From positions 26,918 to 90,917 of the forward strand of contig NZ_CALSFU010000019.1 in the NCBI RefSeq assembly GCF_943737005.1: DNA of 64,000 nucleotides, in the 5' to 3' direction. The position numbers and the translations under genes are program-made. Under the pieces are notes generated by a model that did no database searches, was not told where the DNA came from, and was given only the letters and a program-made list of their open reading frames with translations. Shown in pieces: positions 1 through 9,401 of this stretch (position 1 is the first letter of the stretch; the number at the start of each line of letters is the position of its first letter). Source of the DNA: Achromobacter sp. Marseille-Q4962 (lineage in GTDB: Bacteria > Pseudomonadota > Gammaproteobacteria > Burkholderiales > Burkholderiaceae_B).

Positions 1-10
1 ACAGCCCGCT

Positions 11-913
11 GTGGACCGCATCGATCTTTTTCGCGTCTTCGCCCGCGTGGTGGAGTGCGCCAATTTCACGCGCGCCGCCGACACGCTCGGCCTGCCGCGT
101 TCGACGGTTTCCGCCGCCGTGCAGGAGCTGGAAGGCCGGGTGGGCGCGCGCCTGCTCAACCGCACGACGCGCCAGGTCGCGCCCACGCGCGAAGGAGAGC
201 TGTTCTACGAACGCTGCCTGCGGCTGGTGGCCGACATGGAAGAAACCGAAAGCCTGTTCCGCCGCGACGCGGGCCCGGCGGGCCTGCTCAGGGTGGACGT
301 GCCCGGCCGCATCGGCAGGCTCATCGTGGCGCCGGCCCTGCCGGACTTTCTCGAACGCCATCCCAGGCTGCAACTGGCCCTGGGCATGAGCGACCGCCCC
401 GTGGACCTGGTGGGCGAGGGCGTGGACTGCGCGCTGCGCGTGGGCCGGCTGGGCGACTCCGGCCTGTATGCGCGGCCGCTGGGCGAACTCGCGCTCATCA
501 ACGTGGCCAGCCCCGCCTATCTGGCGCGGCACGGCGTGCCGGCGCACCCGGCCGAGCTGGACGCGCACTGGGCGGTGCACTATGCGCCGCCGGCAAGCGG
601 GCGGCCCGCGCCCTGGGAATGGATGGAAGACGGCGCGTTGCGCACCCGGCCGCTGCCCGGCCGCGTCATCGTGGACAACGCCGAAGCCTACATCGCCTGC
701 TGTCTGGCGGGCCTGGGCCTGATCCAGATCCCGGCCTACGACGTGCGCGACGCGCTGCGCGCCGGCGACCTGGTGGAAGTCATGCCCGCCCACCGCGCCG
801 CGCCCATGCCCATGACCCTGCTCTACACCCACCGCCACCCGCCCTCGCGCCGCGTGCAGGTATTCGCCGGCTGGCTGGAAGAACTGATGGCCGGCGCCTG
901 CGCGCCCGAGTAA
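11..913 (+). CDS. LysR-family transcriptional regulator
   Basis: This 300-residue protein has the classic LysR layout: an N-terminal winged helix-turn-helix (about residues 1-60, with FTRAADTLGLPRSTVSAAVQ as the recognition region) and a C-terminal substrate-binding-like effector domain. It should act as a cytoplasmic DNA-binding regulator. The start is GTG at the very edge of the window, so its promoter and the usual divergent target gene lie outside and the regulon cannot be told. The next gene downstream runs in the opposite direction and shows no obvious link. Family call is firm; effector and targets unknown. Confidence 0.85.
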   Translation: MDRIDLFRVFARVVECANFTRAADTLGLPRSTVSAAVQELEGRVGARLLNRTTRQVAPTREGELFYERCLRLVADMEETESLFRRDAGPAGLLRVDVPGRIGRLIVAPALPDFLERHPRLQLALGMSDRPVDLVGEGVDCALRVGRLGDSGLYARPLGELALINVASPAYLARHGVPAHPAELDAHWAVHYAPPASGRPAPWEWMEDGALRTRPLPGRVIVDNAEAYIACCLAGLGLIQIPAYDVRDALRAGDLVEVMPAHRAAPMPMTLLYTHRHPPSRRVQVFAGWLEELMAGACAPE

Positions 914-1070
914 CCGCCACGCCGCCTCAGCAGCGGCCGGCTCCTTGCCCCTTTTTCAGAAGAACCCCGTCCCAACGACCGGGGAGAATGCAGCGCCCCA
1001 CCGCAAATCCCCCGTCACCGAACAACGGCGCCTTTCCCACCAGCGCGGATCCGGCTTTGCCGGTCCGCCG

Positions 1071-1113
1071 GCGCGCCCCCTTTGAGGGGGAAGCGCCGCA
1101 GGCGCTTCGGGGG
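1071..1113. repeat. GC-rich double stem-loop, probable interspersed repeat
   Basis: Two adjacent hairpins lie between the convergent LysR and Nudix genes. The first has arms CCCCC/GGGGG around TTTGA (1076-1090). The second has arms AAGCGCC/GGCGCTT around GCA (1091-1107), followed by a G run. This could serve as a bidirectional terminator, though there is no T run. A similar GCGCC/GGCGC element followed by G runs occurs at 60771-60793. Membership of a repeat family is inferred. Confidence 0.5.
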
Positions 1114-1122
1114 TGGGCTCCC

Positions 1123-2082
1123 CTAAACCCCCCGTATCCCCGCAATCCCATGCCCGCCATGGCGTAGCGCCTGGGACAGGGTGGCGGCCGACTGGCCGCC
1201 CAGCGCGAAAACGGGAAGGCCCGCATCGCGGATGCCGGCCTCGAACCCCTCCCAGCCCAAGGTGGGAGCGCCGGGATGCGAGGCGGTGTCGAGCACGGGG
1301 CCGAGCACGGCGAAGTCCGCGTCCAGGTCGCGGGCGTGCAGGACCTCGGCGTTGTCATGCGCGGACACGCCCACCAGCGCGCCATCGGGCAGGGCGGGGC
1401 GGGCGGAGAGCCCGGCCGCGTCGGCCGCGCGCAGGTGCACGCCGTCGGCTTCGCGCCACCAGGCGGCGGGGTGCGCGCTGTTGACCAGCACCCGCGCGCC
1501 CTGCGCCTTGCAGCGCCTGAGCACTTGCTGGAGCAATTCATGCAGCGAAGTGGCGGCCGGGCCGTCCGGCCATGCGGGCTCGCGGAACTGGAAGAGCCTC
1601 ACGCCGCGCGCCAGGGCGGCGTCCAGCCGGCCCAGGTAGGCCGCCGCGCCCGCGCGCGAGCCGGCCGAGCTGATGCTGTAGGCGGTGGGCAATTGCAGCC
1701 AGCGCAGCGGCGGCAGGGCGGCGGGCAGCAGGTCGCCGACCTCGGCCGCGCGCGCGGGGTCCACCCATTCGAGGCGCTGGTTCTCCAGGCCCTTGGGTTC
1801 GCCTTCCCAGCCCGTGACGTGGCAGAAAGCCAGGCGCACCGTGGTGTGCGGGTAGGCATGCACGTAGGTGACCCAGCGCCGCGACTGCGTCACGCGGATG
1901 CCGATTTCTTCCTGCAGCTCGCGCGCCAGCGCCTCCAGCACCGTTTCGCCGGGCTCGAGCTTGCCGCCCGGCAGCTCCCACCAGCCGGCCCAGGGCTTGC
2001 CCTCGGGGCGCTGGCCCAGCAGCAGCTTGCCGTCGCTGCGCAGGATCAGGCCGGCGGCTACGTCGACGATCTTCTCAGACAT
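1123..2082 (-). CDS. Nudix hydrolase fused to a ThiE-like domain
   Basis: The 319-residue protein joins two domains. Residues about 1-130 are a MutT-type Nudix hydrolase with an intact Nudix box (GGKLEPGETVLEALARELQE followed by EIG). Residues about 140-315 resemble thiamine-phosphate synthase (TIM barrel). The fused ThiE-like half departs from the true ThiE at 45.9 kb: it has LFQFREPAW where ThiE has a substrate-binding LQLRRKN segment. The architecture is known in betaproteobacteria as an 8-oxo-dGTP diphosphatase with a ThiE-like tail. Sanitisation of oxidised nucleotides or of a thiamine breakdown product is plausible. The start overlaps the end of the upstream ATPase gene by 8 bases. Confidence 0.85.
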   Translation of the reverse strand: MSEKIVDVAAGLILRSDGKLLLGQRPEGKPWAGWWELPGGKLEPGETVLEALARELQEEIGIRVTQSRRWVTYVHAYPHTTVRLAFCHVTGWEGEPKGLENQRLEWVDPARAAEVGDLLPAALPPLRWLQLPTAYSISSAGSRAGAAAYLGRLDAALARGVRLFQFREPAWPDGPAATSLHELLQQVLRRCKAQGARVLVNSAHPAAWWREADGVHLRAADAAGLSARPALPDGALVGVSAHDNAEVLHARDLDADFAVLGPVLDTASHPGAPTLGWEGFEAGIRDAGLPVFALGGQSAATLSQALRHGGHGIAGIRGV

Positions 2083-2941
2083 GGCGGGCCGCCCAGTCGC
2101 GCGCGAATTGGTAGGCCACGCGGCCCGAGCGCGAGCCGCGCTCCAGCGTCCATTGCAGGGCTTCGGTGCGCGAGGCCTCCACGTGCTCCTCGGGGCAGCC
2201 CAGCTCGCGCAGCCAGTGGTAGACGATGTCCAGGTAGTCGTCCTGCTTGAAGGGATAGAACGACAGCCAGAGCCCGAAGCGCTCGGACAGGGAAATCTTT
2301 TCCTCGACGGTTTCGCCGGGGTGGATCTCGCCGTCGGCCTGGTGCCTGGCCTGCAGGTTCTCGCTCATGTATTCGGGCATGAGGTGGCGGCGATTGGAGG
2401 TGGCGTAGATGAGCACGTTGTCGCCCGAGGCGGCCACCGAGCCGTCCAGCACCGATTTCAGCGCCTTGTAGCCGGCTTCGCCTTCCTCGAAGGACAGGTC
2501 GTCGCAGAACACGATGAAGCGCTCGGGGCGGGAGGCGACCAGCTCGACGATGTCGGCCAGGTCGCCCAGGTCGGATTTGTCCACTTCGATCAGGCGCAGC
2601 CCGCGCCCGGCGTAGGCTGCCAGCATGGCCTTGACCAGCGAGCTCTTGCCGGTGCCGCGGGCTCCGGTCATGAGCACGTTGTTGGCGGGCTTCTTCTCGA
2701 TGAACTGCTGCGTGTTGCGGTCGATGATGGATTTCTGCCGCTCGATGTGCTGCAGGTCGTCGAGCTCGATGCGCGCGACGTGGCGCACGGCGTCCAGCCA
2801 GCCGCGCGAGCCGCGCTTGCGCCAGCGGAAGGCGTGGGCGGTCCAGTCGATGTCGGGGGGAGCCGGCGGCAGCCAGGCTTCCAGTTGGGCCAGCACGCGT
2901 TCGGCGCGCTGCAGGAGCGAGGAATAGTCGGTTGCGGTCAC
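2075..2941 (-). CDS. DUF815-family AAA-type ATP-binding protein
   Basis: This P-loop ATPase of the DUF815 family has a Walker A motif GARGTGKSSLVK near residue 80 and an acidic Walker B-like FCDDLSFEEGE. The family is widespread next to argJ and Nudix-ThiE genes in betaproteobacteria, but its cellular job is unknown. I chose the GTG at 2941 (288 residues) because GGAAGA sits just upstream of it; an in-frame TTG at 2953 would add four residues. It is probably co-transcribed with argJ upstream and the Nudix-ThiE gene downstream. Confidence 0.8.
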   Translation of the reverse strand: MTATDYSSLLQRAERVLAQLEAWLPPAPPDIDWTAHAFRWRKRGSRGWLDAVRHVARIELDDLQHIERQKSIIDRNTQQFIEKKPANNVLMTGARGTGKSSLVKAMLAAYAGRGLRLIEVDKSDLGDLADIVELVASRPERFIVFCDDLSFEEGEAGYKALKSVLDGSVAASGDNVLIYATSNRRHLMPEYMSENLQARHQADGEIHPGETVEEKISLSERFGLWLSFYPFKQDDYLDIVYHWLRELGCPEEHVEASRTEALQWTLERGSRSGRVAYQFARDWAARHV

Positions 2942-2986
2942 GGTGTCTTCCAATGGAGCGGCGGCGGCGGGCCGCCGCCGGCGCGG

Positions 2987-4213
2987 TCAGGAGCGGTAGT
3001 CGGCGTTGATGGACACGTAGTCGTGCGAGAAGTCGCAGGTGTAGACGGTGTCGCTGGCCTGGCCGCGGCCCAGCGCGATGCGCACCCGGATCTCGGGCTG
3101 CTTCATGACGCGCTGGCCGTCGGCTTCCTGGTAGTCGGGGTTGCGGCCGCCGTCCTTGGCCACCAGCACGTCGTCCAGCCACAGCCGGATGCGCGAGACG
3201 TCCAGGTCGTCGATGCCGGCGTAGCCGATGGCGGCCAGGATGCGGCCCAGGTTGGGGTCGGAGGCGTAGAAGGCGGTCTTGACGAGCGGCGAATGCGCCA
3301 CGGCGTAGGCCACCTTGAGGGCCTCCTCGACGTTGCCGGCCTCCTCGACGCGGATGGTCATGAACTTGGTGGCGCCTTCGGCGTCGCGCACGATCTTCTG
3401 AGCCAGTTCCAGCGCGGCGGCGGCCAGCGCCTCGCGCACCTCGGCATAGCCGGGGTCGGTTTCGGCGTCGATGTTCAGGCCCGACTTGCCCGTGGCGATG
3501 AGAATGAAGGAGTCGTTGGTGGAGGTGTCGCCGTCCACCGTGATGCGGTTGAACGAGGCGTCGGCGATCTCGCCGGCCATCTTGCGCAGCAGCGGCTGGG
3601 CGATGCCGGCGTCGGTGGCCAGAAAGCTCAGCATGGTGGCCATGTTGGGGCGGATCATGCCCGCGCCCTTGCTGATGCCGGTAAAGGTGACGGTCTTGCC
3701 GCCGATGGCCGCCTTGCGCGAGGCGATCTTGGGCAGGGTGTCGGTGGTCATGATGCCGTGGGCCGCGGCGAACCAGTGGTCGGGGCCCAGGTCGGCGATG
3801 GCGGCGGGCAGGCCGGCCACCAGGCGGTCCAGCGGCAGCGGTTCGAGGATGACGCCGGTGGAGAAGGGCAGCACCTGATCGGCCGGCACGCCCAGCAGCC
3901 TGCCCAGCTCGGCGCAGGTGTCCTGCGCCTTTTTCAGGCCCTCGGCGCCGGTGCCGGCGTTGGCGTTGCCGGTGTTGATGACCAGCGCGCGGATCGGGCC
4001 GTTCTTGGCCAGATGGGCCTGGCAGACCTGCACCGGCGCGGCGCAGAAGCGGTTGCGCGTGAACACGCCCGCCACGCTGGCGCCTTCGGCCAGGCGGAAG
4101 ACGGTCAGGTCGCGCCGGTTGGCCTTGCGGATGCCCGCCTCGGCTACGCCGATTTCGACGCCGGCGACTGGAAAGATTTCGGACTCGGAGGGGATCTGCA
4201 GGTTAACGGCCAT
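2987..4213 (-). CDS. argJ: Bifunctional ornithine acetyltransferase/N-acetylglutamate synthase
   Basis: ArgJ (408 residues, normal length) transfers the acetyl group from N-acetylornithine to glutamate, recycling it in arginine synthesis; the bifunctional form also uses acetyl-CoA. The self-cleavage site is visible as [15 protein letters not shown], where the Thr of ATM-L becomes the nucleophile of the beta chain. Other family signatures are [13 protein letters not shown] N-terminal sequence, [11 protein letters not shown] and the [11 protein letters not shown] region. It is the first gene of a leftward group with the DUF815 ATPase and the Nudix-ThiE protein. Cytoplasmic; high confidence. Confidence 0.97.
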   Translation of the reverse strand: MAVNLQIPSESEIFPVAGVEIGVAEAGIRKANRRDLTVFRLAEGASVAGVFTRNRFCAAPVQVCQAHLAKNGPIRALVINTGNANAGTGAEGLKKAQDTCAELGRLLGVPADQVLPFSTGVILEPLPLDRLVAGLPAAIADLGPDHWFAAAHGIMTTDTLPKIASRKAAIGGKTVTFTGISKGAGMIRPNMATMLSFLATDAGIAQPLLRKMAGEIADASFNRITVDGDTSTNDSFILIATGKSGLNIDAETDPGYAEVREALAAAALELAQKIVRDAEGATKFMTIRVEEAGNVEEALKVAYAVAHSPLVKTAFYASDPNLGRILAAIGYAGIDDLDVSRIRLWLDDVLVAKDGGRNPDYQEADGQRVMKQPEIRVRIALGRGQASDTVYTCDFSHDYVSINADYRS

Positions 4214-4324
4214 GACTTCGTCTCATGAATGAGCAGGACGGATACGCCGCCGGACCAGGGGCGGCGCGCGGGGGAAAGCTTCGTATTATCCCACCGCCGG
4301 GCGCGGGGGGCCGGCGGCGGCGGG

Positions 4325-5365
4325 TCAGGGCGCGAGCCGCACCGTGGCCACGTCCAGCACGCCGGCCTCGCGGTTGGTGAGCACCGCCCGCAGCGTGCCG
4401 TCGGGCGACTGCAGCACCGACTTCCCGGCCGCCACGTCGCCGCCGCCCGCCTGGCGCGCGGCGCGTCCGCGCGACGGCGAGAAAAGCAGGTCGCCGGCCT
4501 GCGCGCCGGCCAGGCCGGGCGCGGCCGACAGCACCCGGGTGCCGGTGGGATAGGTGAGGTCGCCCAGCGTGGTTTCGCGGGCCAGCAGGCCCTCGAAGCG
4601 GGTTCTGCGGCGGCTGGCGTCGAGTTCGAGGTCGACCTTCAGCAGCGGCATGCCGCCGATGTCCAGCGCTTCGCTGCCCTCGGTGCGCAGCAGCCAGCGC
4701 GGCGCGCCCGAGGCGGGGTCGGGCGCGCCGCCGATGGCGTCGTCGCGCAGCTTCAGCCAGGCGCCGGCGGGCACGGGCTGCCCGTCCAGGGTGTTGCCGA
4801 TGGCCAGGTGGCAGCTTTCGAAGCGCGGCTCGCCGCCGCGCATCACGAATTCGACGCGATGGCCGTGCGCGCAGAGCCAGCCCTCCTGGGCCTGGTCGCG
4901 CTCGATCTCGGCCGACAGCATCTCGGGCCGCTTGCCGCTGGGCGGGTAATGGAAGAGGCGGGTGGCTTCCAGCCCGCCGATGCGCGCGGGCTGGCCGGCG
5001 GGAAAGGCGGCGAGGTCGAAAGAGGAGAGGTCGCCCGGCCGGGCCAGCCGCAGCGTGCTGCCGGCCGGCATGTCCACGCCGGCCAGGCGGGTGGCCTGCG
5101 CGAGCTGGGCGCTGCGCCCGGCGTCGGCTTCGGCGTCGCGTTGCGCCGCGAGCCACAGGCTGAATTGCTGATAGGGAAAGACCAGGCCCACCAGGGCCAG
5201 CAGCGCCATGAGCAGCCCGCCGGCGCGGCGGTGCCCGCCCAGCCAGAGCCGGGCGCTGCGGCTGGTGGCCAGCACGGCCAGCCAGGTCAGCAGCGTGCTG
5301 AGGCAGGCCAGGGAGGCCGCCATCAGTACGTAGAAATTGCCGCCAGGAAGTGAAACCGGGATCAT
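4325..5365 (-). CDS. Hypothetical membrane-anchored protein
   Basis: The 346-residue protein begins MIPVSLPGGN and has two N-terminal hydrophobic helices (about residues 10-32 and 45-68), then a soluble Gly/Ala-rich domain of about 270 residues that probably faces the periplasm. Two cysteines near the middle (GWLCAHG and FESCHLA) could form a disulfide there. No family is recognised. The frame stays open far upstream into the MarR gene, but that part overlaps the MarR coding sequence in another frame and is rejected. It lies between argJ and the MarR gene on the same strand. Confidence 0.6.
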   Translation of the reverse strand: MIPVSLPGGNFYVLMAASLACLSTLLTWLAVLATSRSARLWLGGHRRAGGLLMALLALVGLVFPYQQFSLWLAAQRDAEADAGRSAQLAQATRLAGVDMPAGSTLRLARPGDLSSFDLAAFPAGQPARIGGLEATRLFHYPPSGKRPEMLSAEIERDQAQEGWLCAHGHRVEFVMRGGEPRFESCHLAIGNTLDGQPVPAGAWLKLRDDAIGGAPDPASGAPRWLLRTEGSEALDIGGMPLLKVDLELDASRRRTRFEGLLARETTLGDLTYPTGTRVLSAAPGLAGAQAGDLLFSPSRGRAARQAGGGDVAAGKSVLQSPDGTLRAVLTNREAGVLDVATVRLAP

Positions 5366-5403
5366 GGCGGCAATTATGCGCCAAACCCCAGGAGGCGCGG
5401 CGC

Positions 5404-5898
5404 TCAGGAGCGTGACGATTCGGAGCGCGTGGCCACCACCTGCAGCTTCAGCTCGCCCAGCGCCTGGTAGAGCGCGTTGCGGCTGGCCTCGGGCATGTCG
5501 CCCAGCATGCCTTTCACCCAGGACTCGTGGGCGCGCGCCATGCGGGCGAAGATCTTCTTGCCCTGCGGCGTGAGCTTGATGAGCGAGCTGCGGCGGTCGG
5601 ACTCGACCTTGGTGCGCACCACCAGCCCTTCTTTCTCGAGCTGGTCGGTGATGCCCGTGATGTTGCCGTTGGTGACCATCATGTGGCGCGACAGCTCGCC
5701 CATCTTCATGCCCTTGGGCGCGCGCTGCAGTTGCGCCATGAGGTCGAAGCGCGGCAGCGTGGTGTCGAACTCGTTGCGCAGCCGGCTGCGGATCTCGCTT
5801 TCGATGAGATTGCAGCAGGTGAGCATGCGCAGCCACAGCCGCAGCGCATGATGATCGTCGGGCGCTGCGCGGGATTCGAGATCGGGAGCGTCAATCAT
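5404..5898 (-). CDS. MarR-family transcriptional regulator
   Basis: This 164-residue winged-helix regulator starts at MIDAPDLES and carries the MarR core: LPRFDLMAQLQRAPKGMKMG, then MMVTNGNITGITDQLEKEGL (recognition helix) and the wing ESDRRSSLIKLTPQGK. Regulators of this branch often control aromatic-acid CoA pathways and respond to aryl-CoA thioesters. It is divergent from the importer operon at 6251, so it is the obvious candidate regulator of that operon and perhaps of the CoA pathway at 32.5 kb (see the shared motif). An upstream in-frame ATG at 5991 would add a basic, non-conserved extension. Confidence 0.88.
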   Translation of the reverse strand: MIDAPDLESRAAPDDHHALRLWLRMLTCCNLIESEIRSRLRNEFDTTLPRFDLMAQLQRAPKGMKMGELSRHMMVTNGNITGITDQLEKEGLVVRTKVESDRRSSLIKLTPQGKKIFARMARAHESWVKGMLGDMPEASRNALYQALGELKLQVVATRSESSRS

Positions 5899-6250
5899 GG
5901 CGTGGGTCCGTACCGTGGGAGCGGAAGGGCGCGCGCGGATCGCGAAGCTTGAGCGCGGGCGGGATGTCGGGTACTGTCCGACCAGCGCCATGGCGCAAGG
6001 CGGAGACAGCGAAGGCGAAAAGGGTAACCATGACGGTAGTTTATTGGTAAAAACCCTAGACTTGTTTTGCCTGATACTTTAAACCTAAACTATGCTGCGC
6101 GCCACTTTTCCCCATGCCGCAATGCGGGAGCGGTGTTGCAGGCGCCGGTCTTGCCAGGGTCTTGCAGGCCCCGCCGGGCCGGCAGAAGTCTTTCGAACCG
6201 CAATTTACAAGAACACCCCTCTGCGCGGCTCGCGCACGGAGAAAACCACC
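5899..6250. promoter_or_regulatory. Divergent promoter/operator region, MarR gene and importer operon
   Basis: This 352-base gap holds an AT-rich island (6030-6093) that stands out from the GC-rich surroundings. TAGTTTA (6037-6043) and its inverse TAAACTA (6086-6092) form a spaced inverted pair. TTGTTT (6062-6067) and TAAACT (6086-6091) are 18 bases apart and could be a weak -35/-10 for the importer. The 16-mer at 6078-6093 recurs with two mismatches ahead of the aromatic-CoA operon. Operator identity is inferred. The rest of the gap shows no gene. Confidence 0.45.
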
Positions 6251-7414
6251 ATGCGTTTCATCACTTCCTTCCTCGCCGCCGCCGCGCTGGTTCCGGCCCT
6301 CGCGCAGGCGGACGCCATCAAGGTCGGCATCGCCAACGACATCTCCGGCCCCTTCTCGGCGCTGGGCGCCGAGGCCCGCGACGGTTTCAACCTCGCCATC
6401 AAGCAGCTGGGCGGCAAGCTGGGCGGCCAGCCCGCCGAATTCCTGCAGACCGACATGGGCGGCAACCCCGACCAGGCCCGCCAGCTCGTCACCCGCTACA
6501 TCCAGCGCGAGAAGATCGATTTCTTCACGGGCCCCATCGGCTCCAACGTGGCGCTGGCCGTGGGCCCGGCGCTGTTCGCGGCCAAGGTGCCGTACCTGTC
6601 CAACAATCCCGGCCCCAGCCAGCTCGCCGGCGCGCAGTGCAACCCCTACTGGTTCGGCACGTCGTACCAGAACGACGCCTTTCACGAGGCGGCGGGCAAG
6701 GTGGCGGCCGACCGCGGCTACAAGAAGATGTTCATCATGGCGCCGGACTACCCGGCGGGCAAGGATGCCCTCACGGGCTTCAAGCGCGGCTACAAGACGC
6801 CGCCGGCCGACGAGGTGTACACCAAGCTCGGGCAGATCGACTACGCGGCCGAGCTGGCGCAGATCCGCGCCGCCAAGCCCGATGCGGTCTACATCTTCCT
6901 GCCCGGCGGCATGGGCATCAATTTCGTCAAGCAGTTCGTGTCGGCCGGCCTGTCGCAGAGCATCAAGCTCATCGGCCCGGGCTTCTCGGCCGACGAGGAC
7001 GTCATCCAGGCGGTGGGCGAGCCCATGCTGGGCATGTACAACACGGCGCAGTGGGCGCACGACCTGGACGTGCCGCAGAACAAGGCTTTCGTCGCGGCCT
7101 TCCGCAAGGAATACAACGGCCGCTATCCGTCGGTGTACGCCGCCCAGGCTTATGACGTCATCATGGCCATGGATGCGGCCGTCAAGCAGGCCGGCGGCAA
7201 GGCCGCCGACCGCCAGGCCATCGTGAAGGCGCTCGAAAAGGCCGACTACCCCTCGGTGCGCGGCAGCTTCACCTACGGCAAGAACCACTATCCCATCCAG
7301 GCCTACTACCTGCGCGTGGTCGACAAGGACGCCGACGGTCGCATCACCAACAAGCTGGTGGGCAAGGTGTTCGACCAGTACCAGGACGTCTACGTGGGCG
7401 ACTGCAAGCTCTGA
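6251..7414 (+). CDS. ABC importer substrate-binding protein, LivK/aromatic-acid type
   Basis: This 387-residue periplasmic binding protein starts with a Sec signal peptide (MRFITSFLAAAALVPALAQA, cleavage after AQA). The mature part is a two-lobed type I fold of the leucine/amide/aromatic-acid group: IKVGIANDISGPFSALG, then GGNPDQARQLVTRYI and a C-terminal QAYDVIMAMDAAV helix. Related proteins bind branched-chain amino acids or aromatic acids such as benzoates and hydroxycinnamates. It heads a full permease/ATPase operon. The divergent aromatic-type MarR regulator makes an aromatic acid the likelier ligand. A start at 6092 was rejected because it lacks a signal peptide. Confidence 0.88.
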   Translation: MRFITSFLAAAALVPALAQADAIKVGIANDISGPFSALGAEARDGFNLAIKQLGGKLGGQPAEFLQTDMGGNPDQARQLVTRYIQREKIDFFTGPIGSNVALAVGPALFAAKVPYLSNNPGPSQLAGAQCNPYWFGTSYQNDAFHEAAGKVAADRGYKKMFIMAPDYPAGKDALTGFKRGYKTPPADEVYTKLGQIDYAAELAQIRAAKPDAVYIFLPGGMGINFVKQFVSAGLSQSIKLIGPGFSADEDVIQAVGEPMLGMYNTAQWAHDLDVPQNKAFVAAFRKEYNGRYPSVYAAQAYDVIMAMDAAVKQAGGKAADRQAIVKALEKADYPSVRGSFTYGKNHYPIQAYYLRVVDKDADGRITNKLVGKVFDQYQDVYVGDCKL

Positions 7415-7512
7415 CCGGGCGCCGCCGGCGGGCTCGCGCCCGCCTGCTTCCGCGCGGACCAGGCATCGAAGGCACGCGGGCCGCAAACAGGCCCGCGGCA
7501 AGGGGAAGCTTC

Positions 7513-8433
7513 ATGACGTTCACGCTCATCCTCGAGCAACTGCTGAACGGTCTGCAATTCGGATTGATGCTGTTTTTGATCGCGGCCGGCCTCACCCTGG
7601 TGTTCGGCATCATGGACATCATGAATCTGGCGCACGGCTCGCTCTACATGGCGGGTGCCTACGTCGCGGCCGAAACCATGCAGCGCACGGGTTCTTTCAC
7701 CGCCGCGGTGCTGGTGGCCGCGCTGGCCACCGGCGCGGTGGGCCTGGCGCTGGAGCTGGCGCTCGTGCGGCGGCTGGCGCTGCGCGACCACCTGGCGCAG
7801 GTGCTGGGAACCTACGCCGTCATTCTCATCGCCAACGACCTGGTCAAGATGATCTGGGGGCCGGCCCCCGTCATGCTCAACATGCCCGCCGCCCTGTCGG
7901 GGCCGGTGCGGCTGTTGCCCGACCTGTTGTACCCGGCCTATCGCCTGATGATCATCGTGTTCGGGGTGCTCGCGGCGGCGGGATTGTACTGGTTCGTGAC
8001 GCGCACCCGGGCCGGCGTGCTGGTGCGGGCGGGCGCCTCCAACCGGCAGATGGCCACGCTCATGGGCGTGCGCGTGCCCCTGCTGTTCCTGGGCGTGTTC
8101 GTGCTGGGCGCCATGCTGGCCGCCGTGGCGGGCGCGCTGCTGGGGCCGCTGACCTCGGTGCAGATCGGCATGGGCGAGGAAATCCTCATCCTCGTGCTGG
8201 TATGCATTGTGATCGGCGGCATCGGGTCGATCCGCGGCGCGTTCGTGGGGGCGTTGCTGGTGGGCATGGTGGACACGGCGGGCCGGGCCTTCCTGCCCAT
8301 GCTGCTGCGCCAGGTGTTTTCTCCCGCGGTGGCCTCCAGCGTCGGCCCGACGCTGGCCGCCATCGCGATCTACGTATTGATGGCGGTCGTGCTGGTGTTC
8401 CGGCCTTCCGGCCTGTTTCCGGCGCGCGGCTGA
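7513..8433 (+). CDS. ABC importer permease, LivH type
   Basis: The 306-residue inner-membrane permease has about eight hydrophobic helices and the LivH hallmark near the start (LQFGLMLFLIAAGLTLVFGIMDIMNLAHG). The cytoplasmic coupling segment is near ASNRQMATLMGV. It pairs with the LivM-like gene two bases downstream of its stop. It forms half of the membrane channel of the importer whose binding protein is encoded just upstream. Confidence 0.92.
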   Translation: MTFTLILEQLLNGLQFGLMLFLIAAGLTLVFGIMDIMNLAHGSLYMAGAYVAAETMQRTGSFTAAVLVAALATGAVGLALELALVRRLALRDHLAQVLGTYAVILIANDLVKMIWGPAPVMLNMPAALSGPVRLLPDLLYPAYRLMIIVFGVLAAAGLYWFVTRTRAGVLVRAGASNRQMATLMGVRVPLLFLGVFVLGAMLAAVAGALLGPLTSVQIGMGEEILILVLVCIVIGGIGSIRGAFVGALLVGMVDTAGRAFLPMLLRQVFSPAVASSVGPTLAAIAIYVLMAVVLVFRPSGLFPARG

Positions 8434-8435
8434 CC

Positions 8436-9401
8436 ATGAGCAGAACCACAGTCTGGTCCCTGGCCCTGCTGGCGCTGCTGGCGGCGTTTCCGTTGGTCGC
8501 GCCCATGCTCGGTCTGGATTTCTACGTTTCCTTCGTGCGGCGCGTGCTGATCTACGCGCTGGCCGCCACCAGCCTGAACCTCATCCTGGGCTATGGCGGC
8601 ATGGTGGCGCTGGGCCACGCCGCCTTCGTGGGCGCCGGCGCCTACGCGGTGGGCATCCTGGGCACCCTGGGGGTGGATTCGGCGCTGGTGAGCTGGCCGG
8701 CGGCGGTGGCGCTGGCCGCGCTGCTGGCCTTCGTCACCGGGGCCGTCTCGCTGCGCACGCGGGGCGTGTACTTCATCATGATTACGCTGGCGTTCGCGCA
8801 GATGCTGTTCTACATATTCATTTCGCTGCGCCAGTACGGCGGCGAAGACGGCCTGAACCTGCCCGGCTATTCCACGCTGCCGGGGCTGGACCTGGCCAAT
8901 GACGTGTCCTTCTACTATCTCGTGCTGGCGATTTTCGCGCTGGCCATGTGGGCCTTCGGCCACGTGACGGCCTCGCGCTTCGGCATGGCGCTGCAGGGCG
9001 TGCGCGAAAACGAGTCGCGCATGGAGTCCATGGGCTATCCCGTTTACCGCATCAAGCTCACCGCCTTCACGATCAGCGGCGCGGCGGCCGGCCTGGCGGG
9101 CGCGCTGCTGGCCAACCATAACCTTTTCATCTCGCCCAGCATCATGCACTGGACGCAGTCGGCCAACCTGCTGATCATGGTGCTGGTGGGCGGCATCGGC
9201 CTGCGCTACGGCGGCGTGGCGGGGGCGGTGGTCATGCTCGTGCTGGAGGAAGCCCTGAGGCTCTGGACCGAATACTGGCATCTGCCGCTGGGCATTCTGC
9301 TGCTGTGCGTGCTGTTCGGCGCGCCGCGCGGGCTGGCCGGGCTGTTCGGCCCGCTGTTCGCCGGGCGCGCGGCGCCGCGATCCGGAAAGGCGGGCCCATG
9401 A
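8436..9401 (+). CDS. ABC importer permease, LivM type
   Basis: This 321-residue permease starts at MSRTTVWSLALL, two bases after the LivH-like stop. It has the LivM signature LNLILGYGGMVALGHAAFVGAG and the coupling helix segment GVRENESRMESMGYPVYRIK that contacts the ATPases. Its stop overlaps the start of the ATPase gene (ATGA at 9398-9401), which indicates translational coupling. Roughly 9-10 transmembrane helices are visible. Confidence 0.92.
   Translation: MSRTTVWSLALLALLAAFPLVAPMLGLDFYVSFVRRVLIYALAATSLNLILGYGGMVALGHAAFVGAGAYAVGILGTLGVDSALVSWPAAVALAALLAFVTGAVSLRTRGVYFIMITLAFAQMLFYIFISLRQYGGEDGLNLPGYSTLPGLDLANDVSFYYLVLAIFALAMWAFGHVTASRFGMALQGVRENESRMESMGYPVYRIKLTAFTISGAAAGLAGALLANHNLFISPSIMHWTQSANLLIMVLVGGIGLRYGGVAGAVVMLVLEEALRLWTEYWHLPLGILLLCVLFGAPRGLAGLFGPLFAGRAAPRSGKAGP

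Noticed and set aside
1868..4228. Long open frame of 786 codons on the plus strand opposite the Nudix-ThiE, ATPase and argJ genes
   Set aside because: It mirrors three well-supported genes, its translation is low-complexity (Gly, Val, Ala, Gln, His rich) and has no family resemblance. High GC content creates such antisense frames throughout the window, for example at 14231-16372 and 27714-30851.
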